The notes: generated by a model not told the origin, from the sequence alone. A stretch of DNA of 64,000 bases from Cellulomonas taurus (GCF_012931845.1 NZ_CP051884.1:2108001-2172000); one strand, 5' to 3'; positions 1 through 10,637 are shown, numbered from the stretch's first letter. A program made the numbers and translations.

Positions 1-1157
1 AAGGAGATCACCACACCGAGCGCCGCCATGGTCATGATCAACGCCGATCCACCGGCGGACACCAGGGGCAGCGGCACCCCGATCACCGGCAGCAGGCCGA
101 CGACGACACCCATGTTGATCAGCGCCTGGCCGATCACCCAGGCGGCGATGGCACCGGTGGTGATCTGGGCGACCGGGTCGGGGTGCCGGGCGATGATCCG
201 GAACATGCCCAGGGCCAGCAGCGCGAACAGCAACAGCACCAACAGGGTGCCGATCAGCCCGAGCTCCTCCCCGATCACCGCGAAGATGAAGTCGTTGTGC
301 GCCTCGGGCAGGTAGGACCACTTCTCCCGGCTCTGCCCGAGGCCGAGGCCGAACCAGCCGCCGGTGGCCAGCGCCTGGGTGCCGTGCAGCGCCTGGTAGC
401 CACCGGCGCTGAGGTCGGCGTTGCCGCCGAACTGGTCGATGATCCGCTGCATCCGGTTCTCGCTGGTGATCGCCAGCACCGCGACGGCGGCCGCCGTCGC
501 CAGACCGGTGACGGCGAAGACCCGCATCGGCACGCCGGCGACGAACAGCGCCCCCGCGACCAGCATCATCATCACCATCGCGGTCCCGAGGTCGTTGCCG
601 ACCAGCACCACGCCGATGGCGATCGCGGACACCGGCAGCACCGGGATCACCGCATGGCGCCAGTCCAGCAGCAGGGCGCGTTTGCGGGAGAGCACGGCAC
701 CGAGCCAGATGGCGAGTGCGAGCTTGATCGCCTCCGACGGCTGCGCGGTGAACCCGGCGATCGAGATCCAGTTCCGGTTACCGCCCTGCCCGATGCCGAG
801 CGGGGTGAACACCAACAGCTGCATCACGACCGCACCGGCCAAGATGAACCAGGCGAACCGGCTGTAGAACCGCAGCGGCAGCCGCGAGGCCACCCACATC
901 AGCGGCAGACCGATCAGCGCGAACTGGGCCTGGTTGAAGAACACCGCGTAGGGCGATTTGCCGTCGGCCAGGGAATCGACCGAGGACGACGACAGCACCA
1001 TCACCAGACCGAGCACCAGCAGCAGGACGGTGGCACCGGTCAACAGGTAGTAGCTGGTGACGGCGGAGTTCCACTGGCCGAGCCGGGAGCCCCGGGGCGA
1101 CGCCTCGACACCGGGGGTCGCGCCGGTGGGCACCGGGGCCTCGGTGGTCTGTGCCAT
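1..1157 (-). CDS. ftsW: FtsW lipid II polymerase (SEDS family), 3' part outside window
   Basis: Membrane SEDS-family glycosyltransferase that polymerises lipid II at the division septum together with FtsI. About 385 residues are visible from ATG at 1157; the C-terminus lies beyond base 1. A cytoplasmic tail of about 35 residues precedes a series of hydrophobic helices. Family segments such as GGNRNWI, QPSEAIKLAL and VGNDLGTAMV are readable, as is GEELGLIGT near the edge. The start lies 11 nt past the murD stop, with a GAGGAG ribosome site. Last visible gene of the dcw operon. RodA is the alternative within the family, but the dcw position favours FtsW. Confidence 0.93.
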   Translation of the reverse strand, partial: MAQTTEAPVPTGATPGVEASPRGSRLGQWNSAVTSYYLLTGATVLLLVLGLVMVLSSSSVDSLADGKSPYAVFFNQAQFALIGLPLMWVASRLPLRFYSRFAWFILAGAVVMQLLVFTPLGIGQGGNRNWISIAGFTAQPSEAIKLALAIWLGAVLSRKRALLLDWRHAVIPVLPVSAIAIGVVLVGNDLGTAMVMMMLVAGALFVAGVPMRVFAVTGLATAAAVAVLAITSENRMQRIIDQFGGNADLSAGGYQALHGTQALATGGWFGLGLGQSREKWSYLPEAHNDFIFAVIGEELGLIGTLLVLLLFALLALGMFRIIARHPDPVAQITTGAIAAWVIGQALINMGVVVGLLPVIGVPLPLVSAGGSALIMTMAALGVVIS

Positions 1158-1168
1158 GCCCGGTCTCC

Positions 1169-2578
1169 TCACCGCTCCGGATCGAGGGCGTGCACCTCGG
1201 CCGCGAAAGCCTCTCCCCGCTCGGCGTAGGAGGAGAACTGATCCATGGAGGCGCACGCCGGCGCGAGCAGAACCGTCAGTCCGGGCACGGCGGCGTCCAC
1301 CGCCAGACGGCGGGCCTCCTGCACGGCGCGGTTCATGGTGCCAGTGTCGCCGGGATCGATCCTCACCACGGGAACCTGCGGGGCGTGTCGGGCCAGAGCA
1401 TCCGCCAGCGGCGCCGAGTCCACCCCGATCAGCACCACGGCGCGCAGCCGGTCGCGTCGGGCCGTGATGAGCTCGTCGAAGCTGGCGCCCTTGGCCAGTC
1501 CCCCGGCGATCCAGACCACCGACTCGGGGGCGAAGGCCGCCAGCGAGGCAGCAGCGGCATGGGCGTTGGTCGCCTTGGAGTCGTCGACCCAGCGCACCCC
1601 GTCGATCTCGGCCACGGTGGCGATCCGGTGCGCGCCCGGACGGTAGGCACGCAGGCCGTCCCGCACCGCGACCGGCTGGACACCGTGGGCCAGTGCCAGG
1701 GCCGCGGCCGCCAACGCGTTCTGCACCGTGTGCGGAGCCAGCGCCGCGCCGCCCGGCGCCAGGTGGGCGAGGTCCGCGAAGGTGGCGAGCTCGGCGGCGT
1801 GGGTGCGCCGGTCAGCAGTGAAGCCCCGGTCCACCAGCACGTCCTCGACCAGGCCGACCTGGCCGAGTCCGGGGGTGCTCAGGGTGAATCCGACCGCGAC
1901 CGCCCCGTCGGCGACATCGGCCTCGCGCACCAGCTCCTCGGTCACCCGGTCCGCGCTGTTGTACACGCAGGCGCACTCGACCCCGGTGAAGATCCGTCCC
2001 TTGTCCGCGGCGTAGGCGTCCATCGACCCGTGCCAGTCGAGGTGATCGGCTGCCAGGTTGAGCACCGCGGCCGCCTCGGCGGCCATCGAGTACGTGTGGT
2101 GCAGCTGGAAGCTGGACAGCTCGACGGCCAGCACGTCCAGCGTCGGGTCGGTGGCGGCGAGCACCACCGGGGTGCCGACATTGCCGACCGCGGCCGTGCG
2201 CTCCCCCCCGGCGGTCAGGATGCTGGCGAGCATCTCCACCGTGGTGGTCTTGCCGTTGGTGCCGGTGACCGCGAGCCAGGGCGCCGGTCCGCCGCCGCCC
2301 GCGCGGTCCACCCGCAGCTGCCAGGCCAGCTCGACCTCGCTCCACACCGGCAGTCCGGCGGCGCGGGCGTCCGCCAGCAACGGATGGTGCGGCGGGATCC
2401 CCGGGGAGACGACGATCAGGTCGACCTCGGACAGTCGGTCGCGGGCGGCGTCCAGGCTGAGGTCGCCCACCCGGTCGTCGGCGGTCAGCACCGTGGCGCC
2501 ACGGTCGAGCAGGACGTCCCGGGCGGCCCGGCCGGACAGGCCCAGGCCGGCGACCAGCACCCGGTTCAGGTCGGTCAA
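1169..2578 (-). CDS. murD: UDP-N-acetylmuramoyl-L-alanine--D-glutamate ligase
   Basis: Cytoplasmic Mur ligase that adds D-glutamate to UDP-MurNAc-L-Ala using ATP. The 469-residue product has an N-terminal Rossmann part ([11 protein letters not shown] near residue 8), the ATP-binding loop GTNGKTTT at about 106-113, and the normal length for the family. I chose a TTG start at 2578 because it overlaps the mraY stop as TTGA, matching the coupled style of the operon; upstream codons read through mraY in another frame. Followed after 11 nt by ftsW. Confidence 0.93.
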   Translation of the reverse strand: MTDLNRVLVAGLGLSGRAARDVLLDRGATVLTADDRVGDLSLDAARDRLSEVDLIVVSPGIPPHHPLLADARAAGLPVWSEVELAWQLRVDRAGGGGPAPWLAVTGTNGKTTTVEMLASILTAGGERTAAVGNVGTPVVLAATDPTLDVLAVELSSFQLHHTYSMAAEAAAVLNLAADHLDWHGSMDAYAADKGRIFTGVECACVYNSADRVTEELVREADVADGAVAVGFTLSTPGLGQVGLVEDVLVDRGFTADRRTHAAELATFADLAHLAPGGAALAPHTVQNALAAAALALAHGVQPVAVRDGLRAYRPGAHRIATVAEIDGVRWVDDSKATNAHAAAASLAAFAPESVVWIAGGLAKGASFDELITARRDRLRAVVLIGVDSAPLADALARHAPQVPVVRIDPGDTGTMNRAVQEARRLAVDAAVPGLTVLLAPACASMDQFSSYAERGEAFAAEVHALDPER

Positions 2579-3651
2579 CCCGCCACCCACTCGGCGTAGA
2601 AGATGCCCACGCCCAGGGACACGAACAGGCCGGCGATCAGCCAGAACCTGATCACGATCGTGACCTCGCCCCAGCCGGACAGCTCGAAGTGGTGGTGCAG
2701 GGGTGCCATCTTGAACACCCGCTTGCCGGTCAGCTTGAAGAAGCCGATCTGGATGACATCGGAGACCACGATGATGACGAACAGCCCGCCGAGGATCGCC
2801 GCCAGGATCTCGGTGCGGGTGACGATCGACATGCCGGCCAGCGCACCGCCGAGGGCGAGGGAGCCGGTATCGCCCATGAAGATCTTGGCCGGGCTGGCGT
2901 TCCACCACAGGAAGCCGAGACAGGCACCGGTGATCGCCGCCGCGACCACCGCCATGTCCAACGGGTCACGGGTGGCGTAGCACCGGGCGGCCAGATCGGC
3001 GCCGCACCGCTGGTTGAACTGCCAGACGCAGACGATCACGTAGGCGCCGAAGACGATCAGCGAGGCACCGGTGGCCAGGCCGTCCAGCCCGTCGGTGAGG
3101 TTCACCGCGTTGGACCAGGCGGTGATCAGGAAGTTCGCCCAGATCACGAACAGGATCGCGCCCACCGCCACCCCGGCGAACGCCAGGTCCAGGTGGGTGT
3201 CCCGGATGAAGCTGATCTGCGTGGAGGCCGGGGACCTGCCCAGGGAGTCCGGGAACTGCAGCGCGAGCACCGCGAAGGTGATGCCGACCAGCCCCTGGCC
3301 GATGATCTTCCACCGGGCCTTGAGGCCGAGCGACCGCTGCCGGGAGATCTTGATGAAGTCGTCCAGGAAGCCGACCACGCCCAGGCCGGTCATCAGGAAC
3401 AGCACCAGCATCGCCGAGGCGCTGGGCGTCGTGCCGCTGAACAACACGGCTGCCAGCCAGCCGAGCAGGGTGGCCGCGATGATGACCACGCCGCCCATGG
3501 TCGGGGTGCCACGCTTGGTGAGGTGGGCGGTCGGGCCGTCCTGCCGGATGAACTGGCCGTACTGCTTGGCGACCAGGAACCGGATGAACAGCGGAGTGGC
3601 GAACAGCGCCACCAGCATGGAGACGCCACCGGCGACCAGGACCGAGATCAC
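2575..3651 (-). CDS. mraY: Phospho-N-acetylmuramoyl-pentapeptide transferase
   Basis: Integral membrane enzyme that transfers phospho-MurNAc-pentapeptide to undecaprenyl phosphate, making lipid I. The 358-residue protein has about ten hydrophobic helices. Visible landmarks are the aspartate pair in GFLDDFIK (residues 94-101), NLTDGLDGL (184-192), [11 protein letters not shown] and the APLHHHFE histidine motif near residue 318. The GTG start at 3651 overlaps the murF stop (GTGA) and the stop overlaps the murD start, so translation is probably coupled on both sides. Confidence 0.96.
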   Translation of the reverse strand: MISVLVAGGVSMLVALFATPLFIRFLVAKQYGQFIRQDGPTAHLTKRGTPTMGGVVIIAATLLGWLAAVLFSGTTPSASAMLVLFLMTGLGVVGFLDDFIKISRQRSLGLKARWKIIGQGLVGITFAVLALQFPDSLGRSPASTQISFIRDTHLDLAFAGVAVGAILFVIWANFLITAWSNAVNLTDGLDGLATGASLIVFGAYVIVCVWQFNQRCGADLAARCYATRDPLDMAVVAAAITGACLGFLWWNASPAKIFMGDTGSLALGGALAGMSIVTRTEILAAILGGLFVIIVVSDVIQIGFFKLTGKRVFKMAPLHHHFELSGWGEVTIVIRFWLIAGLFVSLGVGIFYAEWVAG

Positions 3652-5072
3652 GCGGAGACCTCCACGTCGGTCAGCAGGTCACCGAGCCGCCACAGGCCCG
3701 CGTCGTTCGAGGACTTGACCAGCACCACGTCGCCGGGTCGCAGCTCGCTCTCCAGCACGCGGGTCGCCTCGTCGACGTCGTCCACGAACAGCACCTCCTC
3801 GCCCCAGGACCCCTCCCGGACGGCACCGGCGGCGATGGCACGCGCGCCGTCACCGACCACGACGGTCAGTCCGATGTTCAGCCGGACCACCTGCAGCCCG
3901 ATCGCCTCGTGCTCGACCCGGCTGTCGGCGCCCAGCTCCATCATCTCGCCCAGCACCGCCACCGAGCGGCGGTCCCGCCCGGCGAGCACCGCCAGGGCCT
4001 TGAGCGCCGCCCGCATCGAGTCCGGGTTCGCGTTGTAGGAGTCGTCGATCACGGTGATGCCGTCCGGCCGGTCGACCACGTGCATCCGGTGCGGGGACAG
4101 CGCGTCGGCCTGGTTCACCGCGGCGACCACGTCGGCCAGCGGCAGTCCGGCGGTGACGGCGGCGGCGATCGCTGCCAGCGCGTTGTGCGCGTGGTGCTCG
4201 CCGACCAGCCGTAGCGCCACCTCGGCGCGCTCGCCCCGGTGCTCGACGGCGAACTGGGCGCGACCGGCGCGGTCCACCCGCAGGTCGAAGGCGCGCACGT
4301 CGGCGGCGTCGGTGGTGCCGAAGGTGAGCACCTCCCCCGGTGCCTTGACGGCCATCGCCGCCACGCGGGAGTCGTCGGCGTTGAGCACCGCGACCCCGGT
4401 GGGCAGCAGCCCGGCCACGATCTCCGACTTGGCGGTGGCGACGGCCTCGATGCCACCGAATCCGCCCAGGTGCGCGTGCCCGACCACCAGCACCACCGCG
4501 ATGTCCGGCGGCGCGATCCGGGTCAGGTACTCCAGGTGGCCCATCCCGCTGGCGCCCATCTCCAGCACCAGGAAGCGGGTGGACTCGTCGGCGCGCAGCA
4601 CGGTCAGCGGCAGGCCGATCTCGTTGTTGAAGGACTTCTCCGGTGCGATGGTCGGTCCGGCGGCGGCGCAGATCTGGGCCAGCAGGTCCTTGGTGGTGGT
4701 CTTGCCCACCGACCCGGTGATCCCGATGACGGTCAGCGGCTCCCCGCCGGGCACCTGGGTGGCCTCGCGCAGGGCGGCGAGCACCCCGCGCGCCAGGTCG
4801 CCGAGCGCGACCTCGACGTCGGGCACGATCACCGACGGGACGCCGGGCAGCTCGCGGGAGGCCAGCACCAGGTGCGCACCGCCCTCGGTCACCGCGCGCT
4901 CGGCGAAGTCGTGCCCGTCGACGTGCTCACCGGGCAGGGCGACGAACAGCGACCCCGGCTCGACCTGCCGGGAGTCGGTGACCACCGGTCCCGTGACCAG
5001 GGTCGCCGGGTCCAGGTGGGCCAACCGTCCTCCGGTCGCCTCGGCCACCTGCTGTGCGGTCCAGGCGATCAC
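3648..5072 (-). CDS. murF: UDP-N-acetylmuramoyl-tripeptide--D-alanyl-D-alanine ligase
   Basis: Mur ligase that adds D-Ala-D-Ala to the UDP-MurNAc-tripeptide. The 474-residue product carries the ATP loop [11 protein letters not shown] at residues 117-127, the central-domain segments [10 protein letters not shown] and [11 protein letters not shown], and [11 protein letters not shown] in the C-terminal domain, all typical of MurF. The GTG start at 5072 overlaps the murE stop (GTGA). Length and operon position are standard. Confidence 0.96.
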   Translation of the reverse strand: MIAWTAQQVAEATGGRLAHLDPATLVTGPVVTDSRQVEPGSLFVALPGEHVDGHDFAERAVTEGGAHLVLASRELPGVPSVIVPDVEVALGDLARGVLAALREATQVPGGEPLTVIGITGSVGKTTTKDLLAQICAAAGPTIAPEKSFNNEIGLPLTVLRADESTRFLVLEMGASGMGHLEYLTRIAPPDIAVVLVVGHAHLGGFGGIEAVATAKSEIVAGLLPTGVAVLNADDSRVAAMAVKAPGEVLTFGTTDAADVRAFDLRVDRAGRAQFAVEHRGERAEVALRLVGEHHAHNALAAIAAAVTAGLPLADVVAAVNQADALSPHRMHVVDRPDGITVIDDSYNANPDSMRAALKALAVLAGRDRRSVAVLGEMMELGADSRVEHEAIGLQVVRLNIGLTVVVGDGARAIAAGAVREGSWGEEVLFVDDVDEATRVLESELRPGDVVLVKSSNDAGLWRLGDLLTDVEVSA

Positions 5073-6631
5073 GCGGGGGTCCCTCCGAAGTCGTGCTCGA
5101 GCAGGACGTCGCGGTCGTTGTACCGGTGGAACACCCCGGCGATCTCCTGGGTCGGCTCGTGGCCCTTTCCGGTGATGATGATGGTGTCCTGCTCCTCGGC
5201 CAGATCGAGTGCGTCGTGGATCGCCTGTCGGCGGCTGGTGGCCTCGTGGACGTCCGCGAGGGTCGGTCGCTGCTCGCGCACCCCGGACAGGATGGCGGCG
5301 CGGATGGCGGCGGGGTCCTCGGACCGGGGGTTCTCGTCCGTGACGACCAGGACGTCGGCCAGCCGGGCGGCGATCTGCCCCATGATCGGGCGCTTGCCCT
5401 GGTCCCGGTCGCCGTCGGAGCCGAAGACGATGATCAGGCGGCCCGGCGTGATCGGGCGGACGGCCTCCAGCGCGAGCACCAGGGCGTCCGGGGTGTGCGC
5501 GTAGTCGACCAGACCCAGCGGACGACCGGGGGCGCGCTCGATCACGCGCTCCATCCGGCCCGGGATCTGGTGGGCGTGCGCCACGGCGTCGATGGCGACG
5601 TCCAGGTCCACCCCGGCCCGGTGGGCGATGACGACGGCCAGCGCCGCGTTCGAGACGTTCACCAGGCCCGGCAGCGGGCTGGCGGCGGTGTGCCGGGCGC
5701 CGTCCGGGCCGCGCAGCACGAAGGAGGAGCCGACCCCGTCCAGGCCGATGTCCGCCTCGACGACCGCCCAGTCGGCGGTCTCGCCCTCGGGTGCGCCGAC
5801 GTGGGTGGCCACGGTGTCCACCGGGATCGTGGTCTCGGCGGCCAGGCGGCGGCCCCACTCGTCGTCGACCACGATCACGCCGTGCCGGGCGTGCTCCGGG
5901 GTGAACAGCTGGGCCTTGGCGCGGAAGTAGCCCTCCATGTCGCCGTGGAAGTCCAGGTGGTCGCGCTGCAGGTTCGTGAACCCGGCGACCGACAGCACCA
6001 GGCCGTTCATCCGGCCCAGGGCCAGCGCGTGCGAGGACACCTCCATCACTGACGCGGGCAGACCCAGCTCCCGGCCGCGGGCCAGCATCGACTGCACCAC
6101 CGGTGCCTCGACCGTGGTCCGGGGGCTCTCGATGGTGTGCGCGCCGATCCGCAGCTCCACGGTGCCCATCAGCACCGTCTCCCCCAGCGCCCGGCGCAGG
6201 GCAGCGTCGACGAAGTAGGTGGTGGTGGTCTTGCCGTTGGTGCCGGTGATGCCGACGGTGGTCAGCGCCTCACCCGGGTGCTGGTGCAGGACGGAGGCCA
6301 GGTGTCCGGCCAGCGCGCGCGGGTCGTCGGCGACCAGCACCGGCACCCCGAGGTCGCTCACCAGCGTGGCACCCGCCCGATCGGTGACGACGGCGACGGC
6401 ACCGGCCGCGACCGCGTCCTCGGCGAAGCGCGCACCGTGCGCCTTGGCACCGGGCACCGCCACGAAGACGTCGCCGGGCTCGGTGTCCGCACTCGACACG
6501 GTGACCCCGGAGGCCAGCAGGTCGGACGGCAGCGGCGCACCCTCCACCGGCAGCGCGAACGCCTCGGCGAGGTCGGCGACCCGGGGGCGGTGAGGCTGCT
6601 CGGGGCGCAGCCGACCCTGGGGGGACGTCAT
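5069..6631 (-). CDS. murE: UDP-MurNAc-L-Ala-D-Glu: diamino acid ligase
   Basis: Mur ligase that adds the third, diamino acid residue of the stem peptide. It is 520 residues long with [12 protein letters not shown] at about 127-138, QRDHLDFHGDME in the central domain and ITGKGHEP near the C-terminus. The substrate-recognition motif reads DENPR at 432-436; the meso-DAP type is DNPR, so the diamino acid (DAP, Lys or Orn) cannot be assigned safely. The ATG at 6631 has no clear Shine-Dalgarno, but TAGATT lies seven bases upstream (6639-6644), suggesting a leaderless internal promoter in the 53-nt gap after ftsI. Confidence 0.94.
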   Translation of the reverse strand: MTSPQGRLRPEQPHRPRVADLAEAFALPVEGAPLPSDLLASGVTVSSADTEPGDVFVAVPGAKAHGARFAEDAVAAGAVAVVTDRAGATLVSDLGVPVLVADDPRALAGHLASVLHQHPGEALTTVGITGTNGKTTTTYFVDAALRRALGETVLMGTVELRIGAHTIESPRTTVEAPVVQSMLARGRELGLPASVMEVSSHALALGRMNGLVLSVAGFTNLQRDHLDFHGDMEGYFRAKAQLFTPEHARHGVIVVDDEWGRRLAAETTIPVDTVATHVGAPEGETADWAVVEADIGLDGVGSSFVLRGPDGARHTAASPLPGLVNVSNAALAVVIAHRAGVDLDVAIDAVAHAHQIPGRMERVIERAPGRPLGLVDYAHTPDALVLALEAVRPITPGRLIIVFGSDGDRDQGKRPIMGQIAARLADVLVVTDENPRSEDPAAIRAAILSGVREQRPTLADVHEATSRRQAIHDALDLAEEQDTIIITGKGHEPTQEIAGVFHRYNDRDVLLEHDFGGTPA

Positions 6632-6638
6632 GGGCACG

Positions 6639-6644
6639 AATCTA
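6639..6644 (-). promoter_or_regulatory. Possible internal -10 element of murE
   Basis: TAGATT on the minus strand, seven bases before the murE ATG, inside the only sizeable gap (53 nt) between ftsI and murE. Its spacing matches the other leaderless -10 elements in the window. Inferred from pattern only; no clear -35. Confidence 0.4.
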
Positions 6645-6684
6645 CCGCCAGAAGCCGCGGCGCCCGACCCGAGGGTGGTGGCGC

Positions 6685-8550
6685 TCACCACTCGGTCGGG
6701 AACAGCTGGGCCGGAGCACCGGAGGGCGCGATGCCCAGTTCGGTCAGCGCGTAGCCGGCGATCTGGCTGAACACGGGGCCCGCGACGGTGCCGCCCCACT
6801 CCGAGGTCTTCGGGTTGTGCAGCACCACGGAGACCGCGATCTGCGGGTCGTCGGCGGGCGCCACCCCGATGAAGGAGGACGTGATGCCCTGGTTGCCGTT
6901 CTGGTCCCAGTTCTGCGCGGTACCCGTCTTCCCGGCGACGCGGTAGCCGGGAATCGCCGCTGTCGAACCGGTGCCCTCGTCGACGGCGCTCTCCATCATG
7001 GTGAGCACGGTCTGCGCGGTCTCCGGCGACACCACCTGGGTCTGCTCGGCGGCGACCGGGGTGGTGAGGTTGCCCTGGTCGTCCGTCCAGCCCTTGACCA
7101 GGTGCGGCTGGATCCGGACCCCGCCGTTGGCGATGGTGGCGAAGACCTCGGTGGCCTGCAGCGCGGTCACGGACAGACCCTGACCGAACAGGACGGCGTA
7201 CTTGGTGCGGCCGTCCCAGTCGTCCGCGGGCTTGAGGCTGCCGGCGGACTCGTTCGGCAGTTCGATGCCGGTCTTCTGACCGAAGCCGAACTTGTGCAGG
7301 TAGTCGTACCGGGTCTGCTGCGGGATGTTCTGGCCGATCATCACGGTGCCGGTGTTGGACGACTGGGCGAGGATGCCGGTGGTGGTCAGCTGCATCCCGG
7401 CGTGCTCGTGCGAGTCCTTGAAGGTCTGCCCGTTCGCCGTCGTGTAGGTGTAGGGCACCGTGAACTGGCTGTAGGGGTCGGCGATGCCGCTCTCGATCGC
7501 GGCGGCCATCGTGATGACCTTCGCGGTGGAGCCGGGCTCGAAGACGTTGGAGACCGACTTGGACCCGCCGAGCAGGGTCTGGTCCGCGCCCGGGTTGTTC
7601 GGATCCACCGTGGCGGACTCGGCCAGCACCAGGATCTCCCCGGTCTTGACGTTGATCGCGACGATCGAGCCGGACTCGGCACCGGTGGCCTGCACCTGGG
7701 CCTGGATCGCCTGCTGCGCCCGGTACTGCAGGTCGGTGCTGATCGTCAGCTGCAGGTTCTTGCCGTCCTGCGCGGGGGTGGTCTCCTCGTAGCCGCCGGG
7801 GATCAGCTGACCACCACGGCCGCGCTCGTACTCGGTCTCCCCGTTGGTGCCGGACAGCTCGTCGTTCAGCAGCTGCTCGATGCTCTGCGCACCCACGCCG
7901 TCACCGTTGACCCAGCCCAGGACGTTGCCGGCGGTGTTGCCGTTCGGGTAGACCCGCTCGGCGACCTGCTCGGCACCGATGCCGTTGATCCGGAACTCGC
8001 GGACCGCCTTCCAGACCTCGGGCAGCACCTTCTTGGCGACGTACTTGAACCCCGCGTCGCCCTGCAGCGTCGCACCCAGTTCGGCGGCCGGGATGTCCAG
8101 GATCGGGGACAGCAGCTCGGCGGCACCGGCCGCTCCGGAGTAGGTGGTGCCGTCCTGCACCATCGACCAGGTCGCGATCTGCTTCTGGTTGACGTAGATG
8201 TTGTAACGGTCGACCGAGGTGGCCAGCACCACGCCGTTGGTGTCGGTGATCTGGCCCCGGTTCGCGATCAGCACCGAGGTGGACATCCGGCTCTGCTTGG
8301 CCTCGGCCGCGATGGCCGGTCCGGCGATGCCCTGCACGTAGATCAGTCGTCCGGCGAAGACGCTGAGCAGCGCGGCGACGAACACCACCAGGACCGTGCG
8401 TCGACGGGAGAAGTTCGCCAGCCGCGGACCGACCCGGTCGGAGATCGGCGCGTGCGGTCGCTGCGGGGCACCACGACGGGCGCCACCGGACCGGGCGTTC
8501 CCGGCGCGCTGCGCACCGGCACGGGGGCCGCCGACCGGGCGGGCGCTCAC
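6685..8550 (-). CDS. ftsI: Septal peptidoglycan transpeptidase (PBP, FtsI type)
   Basis: Class B penicillin-binding protein that cross-links septal peptidoglycan, partner of FtsW. It is 621 residues long. A basic disordered cytoplasmic tail (about 1-48) is followed by one membrane helix (about 51-73), the pedestal domain (ANRGQITDTNG near 96) and the transpeptidase domain. The three active-site motifs are present: STAK at 341-344, SSN at 397-399 and KTGT at 541-544. The GTG start at 8550 overlaps the ftsL stop. The region upstream in frame is antisense to ftsL and rsmH coding and was not included. Confidence 0.95.
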   Translation of the reverse strand: MSARPVGGPRAGAQRAGNARSGGARRGAPQRPHAPISDRVGPRLANFSRRRTVLVVFVAALLSVFAGRLIYVQGIAGPAIAAEAKQSRMSTSVLIANRGQITDTNGVVLATSVDRYNIYVNQKQIATWSMVQDGTTYSGAAGAAELLSPILDIPAAELGATLQGDAGFKYVAKKVLPEVWKAVREFRINGIGAEQVAERVYPNGNTAGNVLGWVNGDGVGAQSIEQLLNDELSGTNGETEYERGRGGQLIPGGYEETTPAQDGKNLQLTISTDLQYRAQQAIQAQVQATGAESGSIVAINVKTGEILVLAESATVDPNNPGADQTLLGGSKSVSNVFEPGSTAKVITMAAAIESGIADPYSQFTVPYTYTTANGQTFKDSHEHAGMQLTTTGILAQSSNTGTVMIGQNIPQQTRYDYLHKFGFGQKTGIELPNESAGSLKPADDWDGRTKYAVLFGQGLSVTALQATEVFATIANGGVRIQPHLVKGWTDDQGNLTTPVAAEQTQVVSPETAQTVLTMMESAVDEGTGSTAAIPGYRVAGKTGTAQNWDQNGNQGITSSFIGVAPADDPQIAVSVVLHNPKTSEWGGTVAGPVFSQIAGYALTELGIAPSGAPAQLFPTEW

Positions 8551-8948
8551 TGCCCCGCTCCGCGCACCGTTCCGTCGGACAGCCGCAGCCAGCCGGTCGA
8601 GCCCGCGGGCACCATGCCGAGACCCGCCGCGCGCTCGGCGAGCTGGGCGGGCGAGCTGTTGGTGTCCAGCTGCGCCGACAGGTCCTGCTCGGTCCGGGCC
8701 AGCTCGGCGAGCTGCACGTCCAGCTGGTGCTGTTCGTAGGCACCGGCGGCGAGCCGGGTGTTGAGCAGCAGGGCGGTCAGCAGCGCGGCGATCAGCACCG
8801 CCATGCACACCACCACGAAGGGCACGTGACTGCGGGCCTGCGCCGGCGGGCGGACCAGGCGCAGCCGCGGCGCGCTGCGCGGCGTCGAGTCCGGTTGGAC
8901 CGACGGCCGCGGGAGTGCCCGGGCGCGGACTGCCTGCTCGGCGCTCAT
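8547..8948 (-). CDS. FtsL-like septum protein
   Basis: Small bitopic membrane protein of 133 residues lying where ftsL is expected, between rsmH and ftsI. It has a proline- and arginine-rich cytoplasmic tail (1-41), one hydrophobic helix at about 42-62 and an extracytoplasmic segment with leucine-rich heptad-like spacing (about 65-105), as in FtsL/FtsB proteins of the divisome. FtsL sequences are poorly conserved, so the call rests on topology, size and position. ATG overlaps the rsmH stop (ATGA) and the stop overlaps the ftsI start (GTGA). Confidence 0.8.
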   Translation of the reverse strand: MSAEQAVRARALPRPSVQPDSTPRSAPRLRLVRPPAQARSHVPFVVVCMAVLIAALLTALLLNTRLAAGAYEQHQLDVQLAELARTEQDLSAQLDTNSSPAQLAERAAGLGMVPAGSTGWLRLSDGTVRGAGQ

Positions 8949-9952
8949 GCGGTTCTCCTGCCGTGCGTGGTGTGGGGCGTGAGGTGGGACGGGGTGGGAC
9001 GCAGTCGCTCCGCGGCCCGCAGCCGGACCGACTGGGAACGCGGGTTGCGGGCGAGTTCGGCCTCGTCCGCCTCCTCGGCGCCGCGGGTGAGCAGGCGCAG
9101 GTACGGGGCGTGGTCCTCCGGGATCACCGGCAGCCCGGGGGGCGCACTGGTGGTGGCACCGGCGGCGAACGCCCGCTTCACCAGGCGGTCCTCCAAGGAC
9201 TGGTAGGACTCCACCGCGATCCGGCCGCCGATCAGCAGAGCCTCCACCGCGGCCGGGATCGCCCGGGCGAGGACGGCCAGCTCGTCGTTGACCTCGATCC
9301 GCAGCGCCTGGAAGGTGCGCTTGGCCGGGTTGCCGCCCTTCTGCCGCGCGGCCGCCGGGATGCTGGCCCGGATCAGGTCGACCAGCTCGCCGGAACGCAG
9401 GATCGGGGTGGTCTGCCGGGTCTGGACGATCCGGCGGGCGATCCGGCCGGCGAACCGCTCCTCGCCGTACTCGCGCAGGATCCGCACCAGGTCGGACTCG
9501 TCGTAGGTCGCCAGCACGTCGGCGGCGGTCCGGCCCCGGGTCGGGTCCATCCGCATGTCCAGCGGGGCGTCCTGGGCGTAGGCGAAACCGCGCTCCGCCT
9601 CGTCCAACTGCAGGGAGGACACCCCCAGGTCCATCAGGACGCCGTGCACGCCGGGCAGTCCCAGCTCGTCCAGCACGTCCGGGATCTCGTCGTAGACGGC
9701 GTGCACCGGGGTGAACCGGTCGCCGAAGCGGGCCAGCCGGGCCGAGGCGAGCTCCAGCGCCTGCGGGTCGCGGTCGATGCCGATCACCCGCACGGTGTCG
9801 ATGGCGTCCAGCACACCCTCGGTGTGACCGCCCATGCCGAGCGTCGCGTCGATCATCACCGCGCCCGGCTGGGACAGCGCGGGGCCGAGCAGATCGAGGC
9901 AGCGTTGCAGCAGTACGGGCGTGTGCCGACGGGCGGCGTCGCTCGTGCTCAT
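8945..9952 (-). CDS. rsmH: 16S rRNA (cytosine1402-N4)-methyltransferase
   Basis: SAM-dependent methyltransferase that modifies C1402 in the decoding centre of 16S rRNA. The 335-residue protein starts [14 protein letters not shown], with the usual HTPVLL segment, and has the SAM site [12 protein letters not shown] (35-46), then [34 protein letters not shown] and [12 protein letters not shown], all characteristic of RsmH. The ATG at 9952 has an AAGGGA ribosome site about ten bases upstream. Second gene of the dcw operon, separated from mraZ by 208 nt that hold a hairpin. Confidence 0.96.
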   Translation of the reverse strand: MSTSDAARRHTPVLLQRCLDLLGPALSQPGAVMIDATLGMGGHTEGVLDAIDTVRVIGIDRDPQALELASARLARFGDRFTPVHAVYDEIPDVLDELGLPGVHGVLMDLGVSSLQLDEAERGFAYAQDAPLDMRMDPTRGRTAADVLATYDESDLVRILREYGEERFAGRIARRIVQTRQTTPILRSGELVDLIRASIPAAARQKGGNPAKRTFQALRIEVNDELAVLARAIPAAVEALLIGGRIAVESYQSLEDRLVKRAFAAGATTSAPPGLPVIPEDHAPYLRLLTRGAEEADEAELARNPRSQSVRLRAAERLRPTPSHLTPHTTHGRRTA

Positions 9953-9985
9953 GCGCTGGTCCCTTCTGCGTGCTGGTGACGGTGT

Positions 9986-10016
9986 TGGTCGGACGGCCCC
10001 TCCAGCCGTCCGACCA
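9986..10016 (-). terminator. Hairpin between mraZ and rsmH
   Basis: Perfect 12-bp inverted repeat (arms 9986-9997 and 10005-10016, core GGTCGGACGGC) with a 7-nt loop, about 35 nt upstream of the rsmH start and 145 nt past the mraZ stop. No U-run follows. It could partly terminate transcription after mraZ or act in leader control of the remaining operon. Confidence 0.5.
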
Positions 10017-10160
10017 GATCCCCCACCGGACCTCTGCCACCGGGGAAGTGGCGTCAGAAGAACGGGGAGAGACCTCATCGGGCGGATGCGGGACTGCTGG
10101 TGGTGCGGGCGGTGCTGGTCGAGCTGGTGCTGCTGGGTCGAGCGGGTGGTACGGGGTGGG

Positions 10161-10637
10161 TCAGAACGCGCCGCCGGGGAAGACCTCCTCGGCGGTCTCG
10201 GCGTATCCGGCCTCCTGGGCTGCCAGGTAGGTCTCCCAGGCCTGCAGGTCCCAGACCTCGACCCGGGTGCCGGCACCGATCACCGCGACGTCCCGGTCGA
10301 GACCGGCGTACGCCCGCAGCATCGGGGGGATCGAGACCCGGCCCTGCTTGTCCGGCACCTCGTCCGAGGCTCCGGAGAGGAAGACGCGCAGGTAGTCACG
10401 GGCTTGCTTGCTGGTCACCGGCGCCTGGCGGAGCTTGTCGTGCATCCGCGCGAACTCGTCGAGCGGCAGCAGGAACAGGCAGCGGTCCTGGCCCCGGGTC
10501 ATCACCAGACCCTGGGCGAGTTGCGGACGGAACTTGGCGGGGAGGATCAACCGTCCTTTCTCGTCCAGGCGCGGGGTGTGGGTGCCGAGGAAGGGGACGC
10601 CGGTGCCGAGCCCGGCCATCGCCTGCTCCAACCCCAT
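10161..10637 (-). CDS. mraZ: Transcriptional regulator MraZ
   Basis: DNA-binding protein that represses its own dcw operon in the species studied. It has 158 residues with two SpoVT-AbrB-type repeats: [13 protein letters not shown] at about 25-37 and [13 protein letters not shown] at about 96-108, plus the conserved FLGTHTPRL before the first. The ATG at 10637 is preceded by GGGGAGGTGA at good distance. A short N-terminal extension (16 residues before FLGTHT) is present. A 10-bp-spaced GTGGAG repeat upstream is a candidate operator. Confidence 0.95.
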   Translation of the reverse strand: MGLEQAMAGLGTGVPFLGTHTPRLDEKGRLILPAKFRPQLAQGLVMTRGQDRCLFLLPLDEFARMHDKLRQAPVTSKQARDYLRVFLSGASDEVPDKQGRVSIPPMLRAYAGLDRDVAVIGAGTRVEVWDLQAWETYLAAQEAGYAETAEEVFPGGAF

